From Kutzneria viridogrisea (GTDB taxonomy: Bacteria > Actinomycetota > Actinomycetes > Mycobacteriales > Pseudonocardiaceae), in NCBI GenBank assembly GCA_014138725.1, contig JACJID010000001.1, positions 1,426,001 to 1,490,000 on the forward strand: a stretch of 64,000 nucleotides of DNA, read 5' to 3'. The first letter of the stretch is position 1; every line of letters begins with the position of its first letter. This document shows, one piece after another, positions 29,201 to 36,441 of the stretch. The position numbers and the translations under genes were made by a program. The notes beneath the pieces are model-generated. The model was not told the origin of the DNA and searched no databases. It was given only the letters and a program-made list of their open reading frames with translations.

Positions 29201-31312
29201 TCGTTCCTCGCTGGCGGCTTCGTCAACCACAACACCGAGGCCCGCATGTCCGCCGAGGCGATGCAGCTGGTCGGGGAGTTGGGCGAGGACACCGTCGACT
29301 TCCGGCCGAACTACGACGGCTCGTTGTTGGAGCCCTCGGTGCTGCCCGCGGCCTTCCCGAACCTGTTGGTGAACGGCACCTCGGGCATCGCGGTGGGCAT
29401 GGCCACGAACATGATCCCGCACAACATGGGCGAGGTCATCGCGGCGGCCCGGTGGATGATCAGCCACCCGGACGCCACGCTGGACAAGCTGATGGAGTTC
29501 GTGCCCGGCCCCGACCTGCCCACCGGTGGGTCCCTGCTGGGGCTGGACGAGGTGCGCAAGGCCTACGAGACCGGTCGCGGCGTGGTGCGGATGCGCGCCA
29601 AGGTGGAGATCGGCCCGCTGGAGGGCAGTCGCGGGCGGCAGGCCATCACGGTGACCGAGCTGCCCTACGGGGTCGGCCCGGAGCGGATCATCGAGAAGAT
29701 CACCGACGAGGTCACCAAGTCGAAGCGGCTCTCGGGCATCGCCGACGTCAAGGACCTGACCGACCGGGAGAACGGCACCCGGCTGGTGATCGAGTGCAAG
29801 GTGGGGGTGAACCCGCAGGCGCTGCTGGCGGACCTGTACCGGCTGACCCCGATGGAACAGTCCTTCGGCATCAACAACCTGGTGCTGGTGGACGGCCAGC
29901 CGAGGACCCTGGGGCTCAAGGCGCTGCTGGAGGTGTTCCTGGCCCACCGCTACGAGGTGGTGACCCGGCGCACCCGGTACCGGCGGCGCAAGCGCGAGGA
30001 ACGGCTGCACCTGGTCGAGGGCCTGCTCAAGGCCCTGCTCAACATCGACAAGGTGATCAAGCTGATCCGGGACAGCGAGAACGCCCAGGCCGCCAAGGAC
30101 GGTCTGATGAGCCGGTTCGGGCTCTCGGAGATCCAGGCCACCTACATCCTGGACACCCCGCTGCGCAGGCTCACCAAGTACGACCGGCTGGAGCTGGAGG
30201 CCGAGCAGGACAAGCTGCGCGGGGAGATCGCGGAGCTGACCAAGATCCTTGAGGACGAGTCGGTGCTCAAGAAGCTGGTGTCCAGCGAACTGGCCAAGGT
30301 GGCCAAGGAGTTCCCCACCGAGCGGCGCACCATCCTGATGGACGGTGACCTCAAGGAGGTGCTGGCGGCCTCCAAGCCCGCGGGCCCGCTGGAGGTGGCC
30401 GACGACCCGTGCCAGGTGATCCTGTCGGCGACGGGCCTGGTGGCGCGCACGGCGGCGGAGTCCGAGGAGGTCTCGGAGGGGCGTCGGCGCAGCGGCCGGG
30501 CCAAGCACGACGCGGTGTCGGCGATGGTGCACTCCACGGCGCGCGGCCGGGTGCTGCTGGTGACCAACCTCGGCAGGGCGTTCAAGACCGAGGTGCTGCC
30601 GCTGCCCGTGCTGCCCGAGCAGGTCGGCACGGTCTCGCTCAGCGGGGGCATGGCGGCCAGTGAGCTGGTGCCGCTGGAGAAGGGCGAGCGGGTCATCGGC
30701 CTGGCGCCGCTGAGCGAGGACAACGGTGGTTCGCCCGGCCTCGCGCTGGGCACGCGGCAGGGCGTGGTCAAGGTGTGTGCGCCCGAGTGGCCGGTGCGCT
30801 CGGAGGAGTTCGAGGTCATCGGGCTGCGTGAGGGCGACGAGGTGGTCGGCGCGACCTGGCTGACCGACGGGTCGGAGTCGCTGGTGTTCGTCTCCTCGGA
30901 CGCCTCGCTGCTGCGTTACGCCGCGTCCCTGGTGCGGCCGCAGGGCCTCAAGGGCGGTGGCATGGCGGGCATCAACCTGGCCCTGGACGCGGAGACGGTG
31001 TTCTTCGGCGCGGTGCGCACCGAGGACACCGGGCACGGTGAGCCGATGGTGGTGACCTCCACCGGTGTCGGGGTGAAGGTGACCCCGTTCAGCGAGTACC
31101 CGAGCAAGGGCCGGGCCACCGGCGGGGTGCGGGCACAGCGTTTCCTCAAGGGGGAGAGCAGGCTGGACGTGGCCTGGGTGGGTCCGCGACCGGCGGCTGC
31201 CAAGGCGAACGGGTCCTCGGTGGAGCTGCCCGAGGTGGACCAGCGGCGGGACGGTTCCGGTACGCCGAGTGCGGCCCCGGAAGTGGTGGGGCACCTCATC
31301 GAGCGCGGCTGA
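26228..31312 (+). CDS. parC: Topoisomerase IV subunit A (ParC-type) containing two inteins
   Basis: A 1694-aa precursor; removing the two inteins leaves an 829-aa ParC/GyrA-like protein. Extein segments: residues 1-88, 525-573 and 1003-1694. Landmarks: the breakage-reunion domain start [10 protein letters not shown], the [10 protein letters not shown] helix (quinolone-region equivalent, Thr at the position of E. coli GyrA Ser83), the catalytic Tyr at precursor residue 573 (spliced Tyr137) in SRYTEARM, a coiled tower, and a C-terminal beta-pinwheel. The ATG start has GAGAGGGAAG upstream. It cuts and religates DNA together with the ParE protein encoded 31 bases upstream. No enzyme is made until both inteins are spliced out. 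Confidence 0.93.
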   Translation: MARRKDSTQNRVDHTAFDQAGAQVFDNSLKTEIEDSYLEYAYSVIHSRALPDARDGLKPVHRRILFSMNENGYRPTHAYVKSSRVVGDCFVRGALVSTPDGLRPIEDIELGEQVLDARGAAVPVTAVYENPVSELVRVTWSNGHTMLVTPGQRFRTVGEDLSLGWTEARALTGHRTVGYGRARGGVAPANREDLYSYVLGLIVAEGFAVDRAREADGRVRIHMCDVEPLDLAHGWAIANGVTVSRGKRVAKNPKHRDQHILTFARHEGLLEVATPLSDHKSVPASVLADRSAWIPFLAGLFDGDGYVRARNREVVFVSTSPRLIRQVYSMLADMGWHGHHWSQAKPNGHKTLYGLSLSGVDAAGLAGQLLTWSRIGYKQDNLRQLTEISYRYGGKQGHDRLPCREVMAEFSAAHLGGGWFRDTEGVAFRSSLSGVSGTPVRYGKDRHGSALADPVFSLARAEQDGWVDKLRRIGSPLADRLDALSGLSFLTVESVEPVEPDTTFDIQVGAEEHTFVVEGFAVHNCMGKYHPHGDTAIYDAMVRLAQDFSMNVPLIDGHGNFGSPDDGPAASRYCVVGDTRIRLADGSSARIGDLVNLPADSEADADFEVLDKDGKAVRVNKVFNSGVHPTLRVTTKSGFSLRGSENHLVLCLEAPMGVPLFQWRRLDELKPGAVVCIARNSWAQVVPTAREYMLGVLAGAWASEGFASENRAGFNNSDEHFFNEVLHAYDQVVGGRRYVANRQTRVDRKRIWELDVQDYAGGMDAFRASPLAEFIGHQARDKFVPEFVWNGGWGVKRAFLMAAFEGDGGVRVALDGFTVQYSTYSDRLAREVQELLAEFGVIARHCQYVRKSGSVEHRLVVSGLRNVKAYAERVGFLKTKQAKLDQLLRRSPLRTHRLSQDSVPFVADYVRGALDFDRRGSGRKWLTRHNFDRVERWETERLRIIDRIKDTEVLATILPIMDSGYRFEAVTEVESCAPAEVYSVRVDSADHSFLAGGFVNHNTEARMSAEAMQLVGELGEDTVDFRPNYDGSLLEPSVLPAAFPNLLVNGTSGIAVGMATNMIPHNMGEVIAAARWMISHPDATLDKLMEFVPGPDLPTGGSLLGLDEVRKAYETGRGVVRMRAKVEIGPLEGSRGRQAITVTELPYGVGPERIIEKITDEVTKSKRLSGIADVKDLTDRENGTRLVIECKVGVNPQALLADLYRLTPMEQSFGINNLVLVDGQPRTLGLKALLEVFLAHRYEVVTRRTRYRRRKREERLHLVEGLLKALLNIDKVIKLIRDSENAQAAKDGLMSRFGLSEIQATYILDTPLRRLTKYDRLELEAEQDKLRGEIAELTKILEDESVLKKLVSSELAKVAKEFPTERRTILMDGDLKEVLAASKPAGPLEVADDPCQVILSATGLVARTAAESEEVSEGRRRSGRAKHDAVSAMVHSTARGRVLLVTNLGRAFKTEVLPLPVLPEQVGTVSLSGGMAASELVPLEKGERVIGLAPLSEDNGGSPGLALGTRQGVVKVCAPEWPVRSEEFEVIGLREGDEVVGATWLTDGSESLVFVSSDASLLRYAASLVRPQGLKGGGMAGINLALDAETVFFGAVRTEDTGHGEPMVVTSTGVGVKVTPFSEYPSKGRATGGVRAQRFLKGESRLDVAWVGPRPAAAKANGSSVELPEVDQRRDGSGTPSAAPEVVGHLIERG
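26492..27799 (+). mobile_element. Intein 1 in parC, with LAGLIDADG-type homing endonuclease
   Basis: A 436-residue in-frame insertion between VVGD and [10 protein letters not shown]. It begins with Cys ([13 protein letters not shown], block A) and ends in VHN before the extein Cys+1 (27800). The block F/G region is present ([22 protein letters not shown]; the last part GFAVHN is diagnostic). The endonuclease has two LAGLIDADG-like motifs, [10 protein letters not shown] and [10 protein letters not shown]. The usual block B His is not obvious: the segment reads LVTPGQRF. Confidence 0.93.
27947..29233 (+). mobile_element. Intein 2 in parC, directly after the catalytic tyrosine
   Basis: A 429-residue insertion between the catalytic Tyr (SRY) and TEARMS. 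It begins with [13 protein letters not shown] and ends in VNHN before Thr+1 (29234). Block B has its His in GSENHLVL. The endonuclease motifs are [12 protein letters not shown] and [10 protein letters not shown]. The site is the same Tyr/Thr junction used by the well-known mycobacterial GyrA intein, here in the ParC paralogue. Confidence 0.94.
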
Positions 31313-31370
31313 GGCTTGACGGGGCGGGCACAATCCCCTTCGGGAGTTGATCTCACGGAGGGGATTTGTC

Positions 31371-32621
31371 ATGGGGGGAAAGTCACGTTGGGCTGGCGTG
31401 TGCCTGGCCGCGGTCGGGTTGCTGTGCACGGTCTCGGCGCCCGCGCAGGCGCGGGTGCTCAGCGACGAGCAGATCGCCGCGATGAGCCCGCAGCAGCAGG
31501 CCGTGCTGCTCGACCCGTTGCGCGCGACCGCTTCGGCGCTGGGCGCTGCGGGGCGGGGTGAGCTCGCCGATGTGTACGGCAACCTGGCGATCGACGCCAA
31601 CCACGGGGTGGTGCGGCTCTACCTGACCGACACCGCGCAGACCGGCCGCGCCTTCGCCGCGGCGCGCGCGGTGGACCCGGGCCTGGACACGAGCCGGGTG
31701 CAGGTGGTCAAGGCCGCCTACACGCACCGCGAGCTGGACGCGGCCAGCCAGCACCTGCTGGACCTGGCCGAGGCGAACCGCCTGCCGTACCAGGTGTACC
31801 TGGCCGGTCCGGCGCCCGACGCCTCGGGGCTGGAGGTCACGGTGGGCGCCAGCAAGCCGGTCGCCGCGCAGGCGAGCCTGGAGCTGCCGGTGAACCTCGT
31901 GCCCGGACGCCCGCTGGTGCCCAAGGCGTGGGCGGACGTGAAGTGGAACGACACGGCCCCGTTCATCGGTGGGGACGCGATCACCAGCAGCGGCAGCGGG
32001 GTGGGCTGCACGGCTGGGCTGCCCGCGGTGCGCAAGTCCGACAACCACCCGATCATGGTCACGGCGGCGCACTGCTTCGGTGTGGGCACGCAGGTCTACA
32101 CGCGGGCGGGGCGTGCCGGGGACTACAACAACGGTCAGCGCGGCAACTCCGTGGGCAAGGTGACCGCCCGCTACGAGCAGTTCGACTCCGAGACGATCGA
32201 CGGGGCCGACAACAACGCCGACGAGTCCGACACCGACGGCTGGAAGCCGCTGAGCAGTTACGCCTACTCCTACAACGGGGACTACGTCTGCCACGCCGGG
32301 CAGCGGTCCTTCTTCATGGGGCACCCCACGCCGTGCAACATCAAGGTGACCAACCAGGACAAGTGGTGCAGTGCCACCGAGGGCTGCCCCGGGCTGGGCT
32401 ACCGGGTGCGTGGTGTGTGGGGTGACGCCGTGAACCGGGGCTGGGGCGCGGCCGGTGGCGACTCGGGCGCGACGATCTTCGCGGTGCAGGCCGGGGACAA
32501 GCGGCAGGCGCGTGGGGTGCTGTCCGACGGGGACGCCGGTGACGGCGCGCCGGGTGTGTTCTGGACCGAGGCCACCGACGTGTTCGACCACTTCGGGCTC
32601 ACCCTGAACCCGAGGACCTGA
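31371..32621 (+). CDS. Secreted trypsin-like serine protease (S1)
   Basis: A 416-aa protein from ATG 31371, with GGAGGGG upstream. A signal peptide (WAGVCLAAVGLLCTVSAPAQA) is followed by a pro-region of about 150 residues resembling the alpha-lytic/streptogrisin foldase pro-peptides. The catalytic domain starts near GGDAITSSGSGVGCTAG, with His in VTAAHCFG, a candidate Asp in the acidic stretch GADNNADESD, and Ser in GGDSGATIF. Six Cys could form three disulfides. It is an extracellular protease, probably activated by removal of the pro-region. It is followed directly by the alpha/beta hydrolase. Confidence 0.87.
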   Translation: MGGKSRWAGVCLAAVGLLCTVSAPAQARVLSDEQIAAMSPQQQAVLLDPLRATASALGAAGRGELADVYGNLAIDANHGVVRLYLTDTAQTGRAFAAARAVDPGLDTSRVQVVKAAYTHRELDAASQHLLDLAEANRLPYQVYLAGPAPDASGLEVTVGASKPVAAQASLELPVNLVPGRPLVPKAWADVKWNDTAPFIGGDAITSSGSGVGCTAGLPAVRKSDNHPIMVTAAHCFGVGTQVYTRAGRAGDYNNGQRGNSVGKVTARYEQFDSETIDGADNNADESDTDGWKPLSSYAYSYNGDYVCHAGQRSFFMGHPTPCNIKVTNQDKWCSATEGCPGLGYRVRGVWGDAVNRGWGAAGGDSGATIFAVQAGDKRQARGVLSDGDAGDGAPGVFWTEATDVFDHFGLTLNPRT

Positions 32622-32622
32622 G

Positions 32623-33486
32623 GTGCAACCCCACGAGTCCCGGTCTGGGGTGTGCGAGTCCCGCCGAGTAGAGCGCGAGTCCCGCTCTGAGGCGCGCGAG
32701 TCCCGGTCTGAGGCGCGCGAGTCCCGCTCTAGGGCCCGCGAGTCCCGCCCGCAGGAGCCCGAGTCCCGCCGACCCGGCCGCCGCGTTCCGGTTCTCGCCC
32801 TGCACGGCACGTTCGGTACGGCGCAGAGTTTCGCGCCGGTCGAGGGACTGCGGTTGATCGCGCACGACCAGCGCGGGCACGGTGCCGCCTCGCAGCGCGG
32901 GCCCTTCGACCGGGAGGCGTTCGTGGCCGACGCCGCCGCGCAGATCCGTGCGGCGGGCGTCGGCCCGTGCGTGGTGCTGGGCCACTCGATGGGTGGGCTC
33001 ACCGCCTACCAGTTGGCGGCCCGGCAACCGGAACTGGTCAGCGCACTGGTCGTGGTCGACGAGGGCGCGGTGGTCCCACCGTCCATTTTGGACGTCACGG
33101 GCTGGCCGGTGCACCTGGGCAGCCGTGCGCTGTGGCAGGAGTTCTTCGTGGACAGTCCGGCGCCGGAGTACTTCCTGCGCAGCGTGGTCCGCGACGAGCA
33201 CGGTTGGCGGCTTGCCTTCGACTACGCGGACATGATGGCGGTGCAACGGCACTGCGTCGGCGATTGGTGGGATGACTGGCTCGGGTCGACGTGTCCCGCG
33301 TTGTTGCTGCGGGCCGAGCACAGCATGTTGCTGACCGGGGAGCACGCAGCCGAGATGGCCGCGCGTCGTCCGAACACCGAGCTGGTGGAGTTCGCCGGCT
33401 GCGGGCACTGGCTGCACGAGCAGCAGCCGCGGGCCTTCGCCGACACCGTGCTGTCGTTCCTGGACCGTCACGGCCTGAGCAGGTAG
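32623..33486 (+). CDS. Alpha/beta hydrolase with N-terminal heptad repeat encoded by a 21-bp array
   Basis: A 287-aa frame. From about residue 50 it is a standard alpha/beta hydrolase: HGTFGTAQSF (oxyanion loop), GHSMGG with the nucleophile Ser, and GCGHWLHEQ with the catalytic His. Residues 5-48 are about seven copies of an ESR-based heptad (for example ESRSEAR) read from the tandem DNA repeat. The GTG at 32623 has GAGGA about 7 bases upstream, inside the end of the protease gene, so the repeat is probably translated. No other convincing start exists between the repeat and the hydrolase core; GTG 32650 is the only nearby alternative. The substrate is unknown. Confidence 0.7.
   Translation: MQPHESRSGVCESRRVERESRSEARESRSEARESRSRARESRPQEPESRRPGRRVPVLALHGTFGTAQSFAPVEGLRLIAHDQRGHGAASQRGPFDREAFVADAAAQIRAAGVGPCVVLGHSMGGLTAYQLAARQPELVSALVVVDEGAVVPPSILDVTGWPVHLGSRALWQEFFVDSPAPEYFLRSVVRDEHGWRLAFDYADMMAVQRHCVGDWWDDWLGSTCPALLLRAEHSMLLTGEHAAEMAARRPNTELVEFAGCGHWLHEQQPRAFADTVLSFLDRHGLSR
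32634..32780 (+). repeat. 21-bp tandem repeat array, seven units, inside a coding frame
   Basis: Units beginning CGAGTCCCG start at 32634, 32655, 32676, 32697, 32718, 32739 and 32760, exactly 21 bp apart. They are the reverse complement of the GGGACTCG units at 15227 and 36378. The 21-bp period keeps the hydrolase reading frame open. Confidence 0.9.
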
Positions 33487-34388
33487 CCGATCAGTCGCCT
33501 GCGGGCGGCCTTGGTGCCCGTACTGGGCTGGAACACGGCTTCGAGCATCGCGAGCACCTCGTCGCGCGCCTGCCGGGTGCGCATCACGCGCCGCCACAGC
33601 AGCAGGTTCAGCGCGTAGCGCCAGTCTGGTGTGCGGGCCAGCCGCAGGACGTTGCGCACGTTGCGGCGTGCCCTGGTCGGCAGCGCGGCGAGGTCGGACT
33701 CCGCCCGCAACGGGTGTTCGGGCAGCACGTCCAGGCCGTACTCGACCATGAAGTCGAAGTCGGTGCGCCAGGCCGCGGCCCACAGGTAGTCGACCATACG
33801 GCACCACCCGCGCAGGAACAGCAGTTCGGTGGGCGAGTACGGGTCCGGCTCGGTGGTGGCGATCTGCCCGGCCACCACGTCCAGGCAACTCTTGTGCGCC
33901 TTCCACAGCGCGAGCCGCAGCGGTTCGAGGTCGCTGCCCGGTCGTGTCGCGCGGACCAGTTCGAAGTAGCGGCGCCAGTCGGCCAGCCCGGTGTCGAACT
34001 GCTCCGGCCCGTAACGGAACCGAGTCGGCCCAGGTGGTTCGAGCAGTTCCGCCGGGGGCACGACCCCCGCGGCCACGGCGCCCAGCCATGGGATCACGCA
34101 GAGCGCGTAGTTGCCGAAGCCCCAGCCCGCGTCCGGGTCGATCCGGTCACCGAGACCGAGCCGCCCCGTGCGGTGCTGCCACTGGTGCTGGAACATCAGT
34201 CCCCACAACGGGTTGTCCCGGTTGTCCGCGCCGAACAGCCCGTTGTGGTTGGTGGCCTGGATCAGCGCGCGGTAGGCGGCCATGCGCTGCGGGAAGCTGA
34301 ACGGGTCGAACCGGTCACCCAGTGGCGGGGCCCCGGTCCACACCTCGTGCAGGTCCAGTCCGGTCAGTTCGGCGGGGTGCCCGCTCAC
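33468..34388 (-). CDS. LEG1-like protein
   Basis: A 306-aa protein from GTG 34388, whose GTGA overlaps the stop of the YchJ-family gene. The middle (residues about 30-95) carries FDPFSFPQRMAAYRAL, NPLWGLMFQHQWQHRTGRL and GWGFGNYALCVIPWLG. This pattern matches the LEG1 (liver-enriched gene 1, C6orf58) family, known mainly from vertebrate secreted proteins. No signal peptide is seen here. Function is unknown. The 3' end overlaps the convergent alpha/beta hydrolase by 19 bases. Confidence 0.65.
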   Translation of the reverse strand: MSGHPAELTGLDLHEVWTGAPPLGDRFDPFSFPQRMAAYRALIQATNHNGLFGADNRDNPLWGLMFQHQWQHRTGRLGLGDRIDPDAGWGFGNYALCVIPWLGAVAAGVVPPAELLEPPGPTRFRYGPEQFDTGLADWRRYFELVRATRPGSDLEPLRLALWKAHKSCLDVVAGQIATTEPDPYSPTELLFLRGWCRMVDYLWAAAWRTDFDFMVEYGLDVLPEHPLRAESDLAALPTRARRNVRNVLRLARTPDWRYALNLLLWRRVMRTRQARDEVLAMLEAVFQPSTGTKAARRRLIGYLLRP

Positions 34389-34762
34389 TGCGGTCCCAGG
34401 TAGACCCAGTTGCCCGCGTCCCGCACGAACAGGCTGCGCTCCTGCATCGCGCCGCGCTGGCCGCCCTCGCGGTAGTGCGCGCGAAACTCCACCGTGCCCT
34501 CGGTGGCGAACATGCCGCCCTCGACGCGGTCCAGGATCTCCAGCCGCACCCAGCGCAGGCCGGGGTCGAACTCCACGCCCGGCGGGCGGGTGCTGCTGTG
34601 CCAGGTGCGCAGCAGGTACGCCTCGTCCCGCACGGCGAACGCGCTGAACCGCGAGCGCATCAGCAGCTCGGCGGTGGCGGCGCTGGCCCGCCCCTGGTGC
34701 AGCCTGCCGCAACACTGCTCGTAGGGATCTCCGAGCCCGCACGGGCACTGCTTGGTCGCCAC
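34385..34762 (-). CDS. YchJ-family SEC-C motif protein (UPF0225)
   Basis: A 125-aa protein with an N-terminal SEC-C-like zinc motif CPCGLGDPYEQCCGRLH, then LLMRSRFSAFAVRDEAYLLRTWH and a cystatin/NTF2-like strand-rich remainder, as in the conserved YchJ family. The function of this family is unclear; the zinc motif resembles the SecA C-terminus. It is translationally coupled (GTGA) to the LEG1-like gene. Confidence 0.85.
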   Translation of the reverse strand: MATKQCPCGLGDPYEQCCGRLHQGRASAATAELLMRSRFSAFAVRDEAYLLRTWHSSTRPPGVEFDPGLRWVRLEILDRVEGGMFATEGTVEFRAHYREGGQRGAMQERSLFVRDAGNWVYLGPQ

Positions 34763-34776
34763 GCGCTGATTCTGGC

Positions 34777-34989
34777 CTATGCGGTGGGCTTGACGTGCAG
34801 GTGGTCCAGCAGGTGCTGCGTTGCGGCGGCGATCTGGTCCACGGCGTGCTCGAACGCCTCGGCGTTGGCCCTGCTGGGCGCGCGGAACCCGCTGATCTTG
34901 CGCACGTACTGGAGTGCGGCGGCGCGCACGTCCTCACCGGTGGCGTCCTCGACGTACGGCGGTCGCAGCGTTTTGATGCTTCGGCACAT
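34777..34989 (-). CDS. DUF2277 family protein
   Basis: A 70-aa protein from ATG 34989 (a GTG two codons earlier is possible). The opening MCRSIKTLRPPYVEDATGED is the hallmark of the conserved actinobacterial DUF2277 family; the rest is helical with a C-terminal HLLDHL. It lies 14 bases upstream of the YchJ-family gene on the same strand. The role is unknown. Confidence 0.85.
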   Translation of the reverse strand: MCRSIKTLRPPYVEDATGEDVRAAALQYVRKISGFRAPSRANAEAFEHAVDQIAAATQHLLDHLHVKPTA

Positions 34990-35099
34990 GCCCACGACGG
35001 TAGGCCGTCGCAGGGGATTTGGCTGCCGAACACGCGTGTTGCGCCGGAATTCGCCGGAACCGGGCTGCCACGGGGTGTGCCGGTGCGGAGCGTGGCATG

Positions 35100-35477
35100 A
35101 TCACCACGATCTACTTCGGTGCCCTACCGGCAACGGCCGGTCGACCGTGTCCGCCGGGCAGCTCACCGAGATCGCCAGGATGGCAGTGCGGCCGACCGTG
35201 CGGGCGTGCCTGCCGCACCCGACCCGCGGGCGGATCCGCGACCTGGCCGCCGTGGCGCAGGCCAGCGACGGAGGCAGGCTCCACCCGATGTTCCAGCCTT
35301 GGCAGGCGCACCGGGGGAAAACCTTCTCACCCCGCGGAAGGCCGTGTCCGTGCGGCTGCTGGGGCGGGTTCGGTCGAACCAGGCAAGCCCGCCGACCTCG
35401 CCGTGCTGGATCGAGACATCCTCAGCTGCGAGGTGGACGCGATCCGCGAGACCCGGGTGTTCAGCGCGGCCGGTTGA
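35100..35477 (+). pseudogene. Remnant of an amidohydrolase gene
   Basis: The last 35 codons before the TGA at 35475-35477 read EPGKPADLAVLDRDILSCEV followed by DAIRETRVF. This is the characteristic C-terminus of metal-dependent amidohydrolases (GKxADLxVLDxD...). Nothing upstream in the frame looks like the metal-binding barrel, so only the tail survives. The rest of the 471-base gap from 34990 holds no recognisable gene. The remnant runs 17 bases into the convergent marR gene. Confidence 0.55.
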
Positions 35478-35913
35478 GCTCCGCGCAGTCCTTCAGCTTG
35501 TGCGCGATCCGCAACATGCTGCGCCGTTCGTGTGCATTGAGCCGGTTGGTCAGGTGCTCGCGGACCAGTGCGGCGTGGCGGGCCAGCGCTTGGTCGAGCA
35601 CCTCGCGGCCAGCGTCGGTGAGCACCACGAACGCCGCCCTGCGGTCCTCCGGGTCGGGGGTACGCCGCACCAGTCCGGCCTGCTCGATGCGGTCGGCCAG
35701 TCGGGTGAAACCGCCTGAGCTGAACGAGATCGCGGTCGCCAGCTCGGTCACCCGCAGCGCGTGCTCCGGCGCGCGTCCCAGGCAGAGCAACACCTCGAAC
35801 CAGGTCTCCGGCACGCCGAGGTCCTGGTGGGTGAGATCCCTCAGTCTGGTCAACGCGTCGGTGAGCATGCCGAAGACGGTCACGGTCTCGTCGTCGATCA
35901 GGTCCTGCGCCAC
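35461..35913 (-). CDS. MarR-family transcriptional regulator
   Basis: A 150-aa protein with the MarR winged helix: LRVTELATAISFSSGGFTRLADRIEQAGLV (helices 3-4; SSGGFTRLADRIEQAG is the recognition segment), then the wing RRTPDPEDRRAAFVVLTDAG and a C-terminal dimerisation helix. The GTG start at 35913 has only a weak ribosome site. It is flanked on both sides by decayed genes, so its original targets may have been lost. The ligand is unknown. Confidence 0.88.
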   Translation of the reverse strand: MAQDLIDDETVTVFGMLTDALTRLRDLTHQDLGVPETWFEVLLCLGRAPEHALRVTELATAISFSSGGFTRLADRIEQAGLVRRTPDPEDRRAAFVVLTDAGREVLDQALARHAALVREHLTNRLNAHERRSMLRIAHKLKDCAELNRPR

Positions 35914-35981
35914 CTAGGAAGTGTGTCACAACTCGCGCTTCCCGCGACCCCACGTCTTCACCAGATCTCCAGCAATGCGGT

Positions 35982-36255
35982 ATGGGACTGAAGGTCAACC
36001 CGCACACCTGGGACGAAGTGGCCCGCGGAGGAGGCCGGGTTCGACGGACTGTTGACTGGGGACAACCTGTGGAACTCCCGCGACGCCGCGGTTGCCGTGC
36101 ACGACGGGCCCACCCTGCTGGCCGCCTGGTCGGTTCCGGTCTGTGGCCAGCTGATCACGCGATGGCTCGCTGCTCGCCGGGGACCCCGGTGCCGCGCAGG
36201 AAGCGCAGTTCCTGGCGGCAACTGCCGATCGCAGCCCCACCCCGGACCGGATCCT
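35982..36255 (+). pseudogene. Decayed luciferase-like (LLM) oxidoreductase remnant
   Basis: From ATG 35982 one frame reads MGLKVNPHTWDEVAR. About 45 bases on, a second frame reads EEAGFDGLLTGDNLW and then VHDGPTLLAAW, the order seen at the N-terminus of flavin/F420-dependent LLM oxidoreductases. A third stretch (AQEAQFLAATADRSPTPDR) follows. The frame changes and missing core indicate a broken gene. The rest of 35914-36441 holds the repeat arrays listed separately. Confidence 0.4.
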
Positions 36256-36270
36256 GTTGGCCTACGGCGC

Positions 36271-36368
36271 GTGTCGGCGCTTCGCGTACGGCGTGTCGGC
36301 GCCTGCGGTACGGCGTGTTCGCGCTTTCCGCACGGCGTGTTCGCCGTTCCGGTGCGGTGTGTCGGCGC
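36271..36368. repeat. 22-bp tandem repeat array, five units
   Basis: Cores GTGTCGG or GTGTTCG start at 36271, 36293, 36315, 36337 and 36359, exactly 22 bp apart, often followed by GCGC and ending GTACGGC. It is the same family as 11475-11580. Confidence 0.88.
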
Positions 36369-36373
36369 TTGCC

Positions 36374-36437
36374 GGGCGGGACTCGTGCCCGGCTGGGCGG
36401 GACTCGCGGGCACCTGGGCGGGACTCGCGGGGTGGGT
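36374..36437. repeat. 21-bp tandem repeat array, three units
   Basis: The core GGGACTCG occurs at 36378, 36399 and 36420, exactly 21 bp apart, directly abutting the 22-bp array. The two families are therefore joined head to tail just past the carotenoid-oxygenase stop. Confidence 0.88.
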
Positions 36438-36441
36438 GGGG

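Noticed and set aside
24139..31312. Calling the pair GyrB/GyrA
   Set aside because: The [15 protein letters not shown] form and overall pattern fit the actinobacterial ParE/ParC line better; the main gyrase is expected near the replication origin. The distinction is by motif only.
26114..31600. Very long open frame (1828 codons) opposite parC
   Set aside because: It is the antisense shadow of a high-GC gene; its translation is low-complexity and shows no domain, while the plus strand encodes clear topoisomerase and intein motifs.
35019..35477. Complete 152-codon gene on the plus strand
   Set aside because: Only the final 35 codons look like protein; the rest is Arg/Pro-rich noise, so it was called a remnant.
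36271..36437. Possible CRISPR-like array
   Set aside because: The period is 21-22 bp with no room for unique spacers, repeats are imperfect, and no cas genes are present.
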